64,000 bases of DNA from Paraspadella gotoi (lineage: Eukaryota; Chaetognatha). Both the position numbers and the translations under genes were made by a program. The notes beneath the pieces were generated by a model. That model saw only the letters and a program-made list of their open reading frames with translations. It did not search any database and was not told the origin of the DNA. This document shows positions 52,478 through 62,132 of this stretch, piece by piece. Positions within the stretch are counted from its first letter, which is position 1; every line of letters begins with the position of its first letter. The stretch is from the NCBI GenBank assembly GCA_051294375.1, contig CM119269.1, forward strand, positions 460,272-524,271. The letters run 5' to 3'.

Positions 52478-52549
52478 GTATTCATTTTTATCATTTTGAT
52501 CAAATTACAAGTGACACTTGATAATTATTGTGACGTTTTTTCTGCATTC

Positions 52550-52554
<5 letters not shown>

Positions 52555-52587
<33 letters not shown>

Positions 52588-52612
52588 TCTCTCTCTTCTC
52601 TCTCTCTCTCTC
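52555..52612. repeat. (CT)n microsatellite
   Basis: A CT array with one ATCT interruption. Confidence 0.9.
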
Positions 52613-52644
52613 TGTTTTTACACTGATAACCGCTCATAATAGAA

Positions 52645-53500
52645 ACATTGTGGCAGCAAGACTTAAAGCTGACCTCACTGCATGTCCGTCCTCCAGCCCT
52701 ACGTCTCAATGGCATGAGCAGGCTAGCATCAATCTCATTCCATCCGCTGACGTCCCGGGTTCAATCCCTGGGTATCCGGTTCTTGGCTTAATGGTGGACG
52801 GTGCCCGGTATAAACCATTGGCCAGTGACAGGAGGGGCGGTCACTGAGGGTCGCAGCTCCCTATGCCAGGTTGTGAGAATGAACCCCGCGCCCGGGTATC
52901 CACAGTGCTATCCTCCGTTGGCCATGAAGTGGTGAGCCCTACTCCGCACACGGCACCGTCTGCGCAACCGTGCGCCCGACGCTTACGTCGCTTAGGGTAA
53001 TGCATATCACGCCTATGCCCTAACTTCTCTGGTAACGCTCCCAGACTCGCTCGCTCCGGCGATCGCCCAGCATCGGCTCTCACTATGGGCAATGAGATGC
53101 TAAAAACCTTCTCTCAGAATGCTCCATCAGGATTGAGGCTCCCTGTGGAGAAGTCTGGTGGGGGGATTCCTGTGCAGCAAGACTTAAAGCTGGCCTCACT
53201 GGCTGTCCGTCCTCAGCCTCGTCTCAATGGCTGAGCAGCTACATGCATCTCATTCCGCTATCCGTGCGTCCGCGGGTCTCAATCCCTGGGTAATCCCCGG
53301 TTCTGGCTTAAATGTGACGGTGCCCGGTATAAACATGCCAGTGACAGGAAAGGCGGTCACTGAGGGTCCGCAGCCCCTATGCAGTTTGGTGAGATAGCCC
53401 CGCGCACCCGGGTATCACAGGCTATCCTCCCGTTGGCATAACATCCTGGTTTCTCCACGGGTACGTTCCTTCAAATAGGAACGAAGCCCTTGTCGGGGGA
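52645..53500 (+). mobile_element. Tandem pair of a tRNA-related repeat
   Basis: GCAAGACTTAAAGCTGACCTC opens a block at about 52653 and again (one mismatch) at about 53176. The two copies share the order of later blocks, including a B-box-like GGGTTCAATCCCTGGG at about 52757 and a diverged form at 53275, then GGTGCCCGGTATAAA and the ACAGGA...GGCGGTCACTGAGGGTC block. The unit is about 520 bp. A SINE or SINE-like composite is likely. It lies in the intron before the lamin-tail exons. Confidence 0.6.
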
Positions 53501-53729
53501 CAGAGGTGAAAAGCCTGAACCAGTGAAGGTGTTCGACAAGAAAGAGAACTATTATTAGAAATAATATAACTTAATAATAATAATAATAATATAATATCCT
53601 CAATAATATCATTAAATAAATAAATTAAACCATCCGCCTTTCTCCTTGAATTTCCTTGCTTTACTCACCCATTTTTCTCCGGCTGCCAACGAGGTTTAAT
53701 CTTACCTGTGCCCCCTCTCTTTTGCGCAG

Positions 53730-54834
53730 GCGCAATGTCGCAATCGATGGCGCGTACGACGTTCCAGGCGTCGAGCAAAGGAAAGGCGGCCATTTCCGAG
53801 ACAGCCGCCGACGGTCGGTACATCGTCGTCGAGAACAAGCAGGGTTCCGTAAGTAACTTTTTTCTTATTATTTCATTCCCATTACTATCTATTAGGGTGA
53901 AATGAAAGTTTGGAATCAAAATTTAGCAGTTATATCTTGAAAACTATCATATTAGTAAATACTAATCTATAGTTATTTTTATTTTTTATCGTCAGCTTAT
54001 TTTGTAAATATTGCTACCCTTATATATTGTTAAAATTTTTAAATAGTTTTTTTTTTTAAATTCTGAGAACAAATTCAGATTCTTAGTTAAAAGTTCATAA
54101 AAGAAAATGTAAATATTTTTTTAAATTTATATGTTTAAGTAGGTTAAAATTATAAAAACCTATAACTATAAGCTTTAAAATTTAAAAATTTTTATTTTGA
54201 AATTTTAGCATATTATATATTTATTGTTATATATATATATAGCTCACTGGTACCCACTAATGTATAAAATTTAAAAAATTAATTTATGAAAGTATTTTTA
54301 TTAGTTTTTATTTTTATATTGTAAATGCTAAACTTTAATTTTATATAATTTTATTATTTTCACATCACTCTACTATCTATTACTATCTTGTACCATCTTG
54401 ATATTGTTGGAATGGTTTTGGACAGACGATGGACTTTGGTGGATGGAGGATCGAGCGCAAAGTGGACAACAACGAGCAATTGACCTTCGTCTTCCCTCCT
54501 GGCACCAACATTGGAGGCTTCTCCACCATGAAAGCAAGTTTTTTTTATAATATATATATTATTGTATTTTATATTTATATGTATGTATCTCTCTCTTTTG
54601 TTTTTCTTTTTATTTCAAATTATTTTATCATACCTTTTCTCTATATTTTTTTTTGTTAAACTTAATTTCTTTCTATCGCAGGTCTGGTCCCAAGGCGCAC
54701 AGGGAGCCCTACAGGATAACGCTAACTTGATCTGCAACGTTCAATGGGGAGTCGGTTTCAACGCCGAGAACTCTCTAAGGAACCCCGCCGGGGAAGGGGA
54801 AGCCTCGCTCACCCAAAGGACCATGCTCGGTTGA
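53730..54834 (+). CDS. Lamin-tail domain (LTD) protein or tail exons
   Basis: Three exons, 53730-53848, 54426-54533 and 54682-54834 (TGA), encode a lamin-type Ig-fold tail. Key blocks are GKAAISETAADGRYIVVENK, FGGWRIERK, LTFVFPPGTNIGGFSTMK, VWSQGA and WGVGFNAENSL, which follow the strand order of lamin and protostome filament tails. An ATG at 53735 could start a free-standing LTD of about 125 residues. Otherwise the exons are the tail of a longer transcript through the linker exon at 52442. The second intron appears to use a GC donor (AAA|GCAAGT at 54534). No rod domain lies between the EF-hand exon and here. Function by family: filament or lamina interactions. Confidence 0.8.
53897..54370 (+). 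mobile_element. MITE-like dispersed repeat, copy 2 (in LTD intron)
   Basis: A longer copy of the repeat at 3115-3365 with the same termini (GTGAAATGAAAG... and ...TTATTTTCACATCAC). It fills nearly the whole intron between the first two LTD exons. Confidence 0.55.
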
Positions 54835-55987
54835 AGTCAATTCAAGAGCAGAAAGAGCAAGGGGGAGAATCAAACCCGCCTTCTGGGGTCTGTTTCCTTT
54901 GCGGGGTCTTTAACCCGTCAAATAATCCACGGTTCCCAGACCTAGAGGCTCTTTTATCAGAGAGCTTTCTTTCATTTTTTTCTTTATACTTCAAATCTTA
55001 ATAGTTTATTCATTTTTTTCAATTTCTGGTTATTAGATTGCCTTTTTTTTTTCGTTTATTCTAGTCTGCCTTTCATCCTAAAATTTAATGCTTGTCCCAC
55101 GCATTTTCTTGTTTAACCAAAACACAATCCGGATTGGTCCTGTTATTTTTGTTTTTATGCCTTTTTTGTTGTTCGTCGTGTATTTGTCGTTTTGTCATTT
55201 TGTCAAGAATGCGCTTGATCTGCATTAAATCTTGAAAAATATAAGGAATTGGTGATCCTGATTTCAAGTTCTCGTTTTTTTTTTTAGAAATATAGAATTG
55301 ACTTTAATCAATGTTTCATAAACCGAATTAGCTATTCCAAAGAATTCAAGTTTTCTCATTTTCAAATTCTCTCAGGTTCTCGTTTTCTGTTTTGAACTTC
55401 ATTCTCTGCTATTTAAAGCGGATCTTGATTATTGTAATCTTTAATTTGAGCCGGACAATGTCAAAGGCTTTATGTTTTGTGACAGGTCTGTCATTAGTGT
55501 TAGTCAAGAAACTATAAAAGGGTAGCGCAAGTCAAGTTGAAGTTTTGTTCAAATAATTTTAAAAATATATGAAGTACCATGTCGTCAAATGTTTTATAGG
55601 ACGAGCACAGAAAAAATTAACAGGACTTAGCTAACTAATGGATAGATCATATGGGTGCTAAAGCCTTTTTTTTTAGGTCGGTACCCGTAGATCTCCTTGT
55701 AGAATTAAGAATTTATTTTTAATCTAAATTGGCAAGGAGACAACCGAGACAAACGAAACCTCTCGCAGACGATTTTCTCGAACGAAATCTTTTCTCGAAA
55801 AGGTCAGTTGGTGACTTTTTCCTTCTTTTGTTTTCCCTGTCTTCACTCTTTTTTCTTTTAACTAATTTTGAAAATTTTCCTTCATTTCTTGGCAAAATTG
55901 GAATTAAATTATAAACGCGATTTGAACAAAAATTTTCACTGTGTCGCCACGTTAAAAAAAAAAAAGATTTTCGCTTTCAGTTAAAAA
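54835..55987. other. Intergenic DNA
   Basis: The 3' flank of the LTD gene and 5' flank of the chitin-binding gene. No further gene was recognised; short frames lack domains. Confidence 0.45.
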
Positions 55988-58241
55988 ATGAACGCGATTT
56001 TCCTGTTTTTATCTTTCGTGGTTTCTTTTGCCGCGACAACTTTAAGAGAGAAAAAGTTGGTAAGTTTAACTGATGACGAAGTTTTCCAATCTTAAATCAT
56101 AGTAAACCTCGTTTTTCGAATTTCGTTACAGATGCTGCAAGGAACCACAAACTATGCGGTGGTTGACGGCCAGACGAGGTATAATTTTCAAGTTTTTTTT
56201 CAAGGTATAAAATTTTTGGTATTTGACCAAAAAAGTGATTTCATTCAGGATTAAATTAAAAATAGTAGTTATCAAAGCTTATGAATTATACATTATTGTT
56301 CCTCCTCTGATATTTACTTCGTATTATCCTTTACCGGGTCCCCGCTTAAAACTCCCTCAGACTCGTCGCAATCGAGTTTCCGTGTTTGGTTTTTTTTGTT
56401 TTTTTGTTTTGTTTCTCCTTTTATGTTTTTCGATTTGTTTTTATTGATTCTCTAACAACTCGCTGAACAGATGTCTCTCTCCGACAGATGCGGCCCAATA
56501 AATGACAGGTGTCGAATTGGCGTTTCACCCATGAACGACTCCATCGAACGAACCCCGAATCAACGAATCCTTGGCCTTAACTCGAGGGAAGGGATCCGGT
56601 CGTGATTGAAGTCCTCATAGTTGTCCTTTTCTTTATTTACGTCGTTTCCGCTATTTTTATCCTCATCTGAGGTGTCGCTACCGAACTCATTCGTTGCCAT
56701 CGTCTCGTAAATATGCGATAAAAAATGACGCAAACAAATGGCGAATTGCGTAAATTATAAAGATAATTCAATATTCGATCCCAGGTGGCGCAGGAACGAA
56801 TCTCGATCTAGAAGAAAGAAGAAAAAGTTGAAGAAAAAAAAGAAAAAGACAAGAAAAGGAAAGGAACCTCGAAAACGAAAGAAATTACCGTCTCGCCTCA
56901 AGGGGCCAGCTTATTACAAGGCGTTGCTTAAAACCGACAAGTACAAGGGTCTGGCCCACTCCTTCATCTGCCCTGGACCGGGTATTCGAGTAAGAAACCC
57001 TTCGAGATGCACGTCCGTCTATTACAAGTGCGTCTACGAAGGCGGTATTGGCAAGCGGGAAAAGTGCGCCAAAGGTAAACGTGGTCGAGATTCAATTAAT
57101 ACTATCATCCTACAGCCATTTTTTTCAATTAATACTATCATCCTACAGCCTTTTTTTTTTACCAAAACGGGCTCGGGCTATCCTAGGCAGAGAACGAACT
57201 TTTAACTAAGCACTAAACGAATACATTTAATAAAGAAATAAGTCATGAGAAATAAAATTCAATTTTTAGGCCTGGTTTGGGACGTCGACCGTAAGACTTG
57301 CGATTGGAAAGACAACGTTTTCTGCGATAAAACGACGACGACGACGACGACGACGGTTTCGTGGGCGACGACGACGACGACGACGAGAAAAAAACAAAGG
57401 AAAATCCCAATGACATTTGGGAAATTTCTTTTGACCAAACTCGATCGAAAATTCCCAACGCCTCCGGTGAGCTTAACTCGACCAGCTCTCCTTTATTGAG
57501 AGACGGGCGAGCGAAAGGATCTTTCTCCAAGCCAGGGACGTGCGGATTTTTTTTAAGGCCAGCGCTTAGTCTCGGTGCCTACAAAAGCTTCTAATGTAAT
57601 TGTTAAAAGGCTAGTAGTGTATCACTGTATTGAGTTAAACGTATTATCTCATTTCTCTGTAATATCGTTAGCGTTCCTCTCGAATCCCTTCACATTCTCC
57701 CTCACAATCAAAGCAATTTCTTACTTTTTGTGTCCGTAAAGAAATTTTAAAAATATTTAAAATCTTTCATCTGAGGGTTGACTCTTCTTAATTTCAACTT
57801 CGATTTTCAACCGAAGCCGTAAGGATCCTCATTATCTGCGTTGACTATCTGAACCCTATATCTGTCGATATATCTATATCTGTCAATATGTCCGTCAAAT
57901 TTATTAATTGGAATTGAACGATTTATTCTTTTTAAGACAACAATATAATATTTAACCATGTAAAAACACAGTTAACGAACTGACTCATCTAAACATTCCA
58001 AAAAAAGACATTTTGTTGACCTTCGGTATAACGGTAACCGCTTTTGCTTACCACCTGCTTTGCTCCCAATGTTCGCCAGCCTTTCTGGATCAAAGACGGA
58101 GGACTTGCCGCGGCCGTGATTCCGTACAGAAAGAAGGAGCCCGCGGCACTTAAGGGGTACGCCCACATTCTCTCCACCAATGGACTTGCAGCAACCACCG
58201 TCATTTTTATCTTGATTTACTTAACTACTATTATCGATTAA
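55988..58241 (+). CDS. Chitin-binding (peritrophin-A/CBM14) protein with C-terminal anchor
   Basis: Exons 55988-56059, 56132-56178, 56785-57074, 57270-57466 and 58080-58241 agree in phase and encode 255 residues. The signal peptide is MNAIFLFLSFVVSFA. A strongly basic stretch of about 30 Lys/Arg follows. The CBM14 domain runs from FICPGPGIRV through YYKCVYEG and KCAKG to LVWDVDRKTCDWKDNVFCD, with the six-cysteine pattern split across two exons. A (Thr)n tract coded by (ACG)n comes next. The end, LAATTVIFILIYLTTIID, is a hydrophobic C-terminus fitting a membrane or GPI anchor. Function by family: binding chitin in cuticle or other extracellular matrix. The donor at 57466 is inferred because it alone joins the last exon in frame; without it the protein would stop at 57499. 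Confidence 0.82.
57330..57387 (+). repeat. (ACG)n coding poly-Thr in the chitin-binding gene
   Basis: Two ACG arrays separated by GTTTCGTGGGCG give two short threonine runs just after the CBM14 domain. Confidence 0.85.
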
Positions 58242-59095
58242 TTTGAATTAAAAAAGGCGAAAAAAAAATGTTCTGACATCTTTCATGACGAGTTAGTTAA
58301 TCGCGATTTAGAATCGATATTTATTTTTTAAAAAATCACAGTTACACTTACACAAAATACATTTACGTAGGAATGATAAAAATAAAAAATTGTTTAACCC
58401 TCCACTTACAAATACATTTTGGCGCTAGGAAATCAATTTAATATAATTATGAAATAGTTAACAGAGTGAAGCTGCTGATTTTGATTTTGCGCCAATTAAG
58501 GGGGTACAATATTGGTAACCACATATGAAGCACAGGATTTGTGTTCTTATATTAATAGGTGTGAACTGATTAAAATTTTTAAAATAATTTATATGCGAGG
58601 AAACTTCAAAAATTAAAGGTTCTTTACGGTAAATGTACAAGAAAACTTTCTATTTTATTTACATGTAAAATTAATACAAAAGATTAAAACCCAAAAATAA
58701 AAAAAATAAATAAAATGAAAGACAGAATGCATTGGATGGAGAAAAACAAGAACCTTGATAGAAAAAGCAAGGGAAATAGAGAGAGAGATCATAAAAACGG
58801 AACTGAACTAAAACTAAATACATTGTCATAATTCATTTTAGCGATATGATATCATCGGATAAAGTTTACTGGCCCAATAATTTTAATGAGAATAAAAAAT
58901 GGCGTTTGGTAGGATTTAAAAAAAAATACAGAGCATATCGAAGGATAATTCAATTGACAAAATACAGATATGGTACCTTCCCTCCTTTTTCCTCCATCTC
59001 TCTCTCCGTCTCCCTCTCCCTCTCCCTCTCTCTCTCCGTCCTCTCGTTTGAAAGAATTAGTTCCATTAACGCCAGGCGTCCCAACGGACGATCAT
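58242..59095. other. Intergenic DNA between convergent genes
   Basis: AT-rich sequence between the plus-strand chitin-binding gene and the minus-strand gene to the right. No gene was recognised. C/T-rich at 58980-59040. Confidence 0.45.
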
Positions 59096-60041
59096 TCACA
59101 ATGAAGTCACTATCAGCGTCGAGCCTTTTCCTTTTTCTCCGCTCACTTTTTTTCTTCCGCCAAAATCAGAAGCGACTGACAAATCGGTTTCGTCTCCGCT
59201 TTCGCCGCCGCCGCCGCCGCATGCGACTGCGACGCCGCCTCCGACTGCGGCGCCCTCTGAAACATTCGCCCGTTCTTTTGTTTCCTGGTTTTTCTCCTCA
59301 TTCTCCGTCGTCTCCGCCGAATCGTCCCGATCTTCGGTCTCTTCTTCCTCTTCCTCTTCCCCTCTCCCGCAAGACTCGACCGGCGACGGCGAAGTGACGC
59401 TAATTCCCGGCAACAAACTGCGTTCGCCTTTCTCGCGCTTTTCCTCGACCGGTTCCGCCCATTTTCTCGGCGATTTCCCTGCCAGTGACGAGACGCCGCC
59501 TTCGCTTCCGCTTGACTCGCCGGCGTCCAACGAGGAAACGGAGGATACCTCATCGCCTCTCTCGCCGGCGCCTCCGCCGGTGACGTCGCTTCCACCCGAA
59601 GTCAAAGCCTCGTCCGACGAACCGTTGGAGGGGCGGCCGACCGTCGTAGAGTCGCTCGGCCCCGGCAATCCTGGGGGGACGGGCAAGGTGCCTGGAAAGA
59701 GGCTCGGCAAGAATTCGGCGCCGGGATAAATGCGTTGCATGGCGGAGGCTGACGGCGTCGACGTCCGAGGAAGGGAGAAGTGAGCAAATGGCGACGCCAC
59801 TTCGTTCAGGTCGACGAGGTGGCATTCTGTGGAAGGGGGGGGGTCGTTGGGGTCTCTAACATTTCTTTCACTCTTTATTTTATTTTTTCTCCACTCACGC
59901 GGAATGAACGGATCGTTAAATTCCCAATTCACAGCGTCTGTCGGAATCGCAGTCGACAACTTGGTCACGCCCTTCTGATCGCGTCTCGATTCGTCCTGCG
60001 GATAGATGGAAGCGAAGATCAATAAATTTAGGATAAGTTTT

Positions 60042-60112
<71 letters not shown>

Positions 60113-62076
60113 GGCCGACCCTGCCCCTCACCATAACTCCTGACTTTGAGCTCGATGCTTTCCGTATCATCTTCCATTCTCTTCCCTTTTCCTTCTCTCT
60201 GCGATTTCCGATGCGACCGGGATCTCGAACGCCGCCCTTCTCGTCCCTTCGTCGTCGTTCGCTGATCGTCGCCGGCTGTCGGGCATTCGACGCCGCCCTT
60301 GCCCGGTCTCAACGGCTTGCCCGACGGGAGTAAGTGGGGCGGTGGGAAAGCGTCGGGCGGGATAACGGGCCGGTAGAGGGCGGAAGAATAATAGGCGGGT
60401 GGCATCATGTAGCGGCGAGGCAGGGTGGCCATAGGGTGTAGATGCTAGGGGGAAAAAAGAAAGGATTGTGGCCGTTATTATCATAGTTGTATTCGCTAGA
60501 TGTCCCGAAATTTGGGTGAAAAATACATTTAAATATGAAAAAACTGCTAAAATAAACTGTCCTCGAATGGTAAGCTCACCCACTCACAAATTCTATGAAA
60601 ATCTTTCTGAAAACATTTCAAAATTTGAGTTTGAAAAAGTCATGTTAAGAAATCGATTTTTTTTCTGGGGAAGAAGAAAAGAAAAAAATGTGAATGGAGA
60701 AAATGTGATGGATCTGAAAAAGTGAAATGTGGTGAACAGAGAGGAACGTGTATGAACGAGTGAAGTAGATTGAGGGGGAAGATAAACTCCGCGCGTGATT
60801 ATTGACAGAATGCAACACACACACTGGGGGAGAACTTTTTCTTCTAAAATACAAAGTCGTCGCTTTCAGCAAAATCCAACACCAACCGTTAAAACAATTT
60901 AGTCCGCTACAATATTCATCCATGGTTCCTTTTTGTAAAAGTATCATCTCGAAAACCTTAAACATCCTTGGGCCTCAGCATCGCCTTTCCTCCATTTCCG
61001 CCCCCTACCTGCAACCAGGCGGCGTCCCCTATGGCGTATCCAGTCGTTAATTCCGTCTGACTTGATCGGCCCACCTTTGATCTCGGAGACCGGAAGTGAG
61101 TCTGCGTGTAGGCGTGGCACCCGGGGTTGGGTCGGAGATTGGGCTAAAGGAAAAGAATCAAGGAATTCGCGCGCGTCTGGTTGGTGACGGTTTAAGGTTT
61201 ACGATTCTTTTCAGATGCAATCTTTACGTTCGATGTTAGCACGTATTAAATGTACTCTATAAGTCACTTTGTGGTCGGTCGGTCTGTCAATCCTACTTAG
61301 GTTTAAATGCTCATCAGTCCGGTAATATAAAATCAATTAATTTATATTTGGTAAGAAGGAAAGGTACAAAGAGAGCTACCGGTACCCACCTCAAAATAAT
61401 TAATTTAGTGAAATAATCACAAGTCACATTAATTTTTTTTAAATTCTATGGCAAAATCAAGATGTTTTAGCTTCTAACTTCCAACCTTATAATTTTTAGC
61501 CAGGCAAAGTCAAGGCCCATTTGTTTTGTAATAGGTCAGTCAATTAAGGTATAAAAGGTAGTTAAAAAATTATGACTGACTGACAGACTGACCGAAAATT
61601 TACTTCTAGAGTGGCTCAGCGAATATTGAATTGCGGCGAAAAAACCTTGCACTTGTCTGTTTTTGTGTGTATAAAATATTTAGTTCTTTTTAAGAAATAT
61701 CATTTAATCATCAGAAAACAAATAATGAACGTCTGATAAAAGTAAAATAGCAGAGCTATCTATTGACAATAATGAACTCACTCGTTTTAATTATTTTGAA
61801 TTAGACAAATTCAGAGCCTGTCTTTCGCAGCTCCGCCATTTTTCTTTGAAAGAGAAACGTTCGAAAACGACAACGATAATTTAAAACACCGGAGCGAGAG
61901 CGAGAGCCCAGAGCGTTAGCGGGAGCCAAGGCGATTAGAAGGGAAATCACTGGGACTAGGATGGCCAAAGCAGGGTGAAAAAATCACAAATCAGAGCCAA
62001 CTCGCTTTTTTTCATCACATTAGGCAGAAAAAGGAGGTCTTTTAACGAAAGCCAGTCGCAAGAACGAGCGCGCTCT

Positions 62077-62132
<56 letters not shown>

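Noticed and set aside
52500-53092. Frames through the tandem repeat, considered as an RNA gene or protein
   Set aside because: B-box-like motifs and tandem copies fit a repeat; no complete tRNA cloverleaf was found.
57361-57594. Alternative poly-Asp frame through the (ACG)n tract of the chitin-binding gene
   Set aside because: It does not join the last exon in phase, while the poly-Thr frame does.
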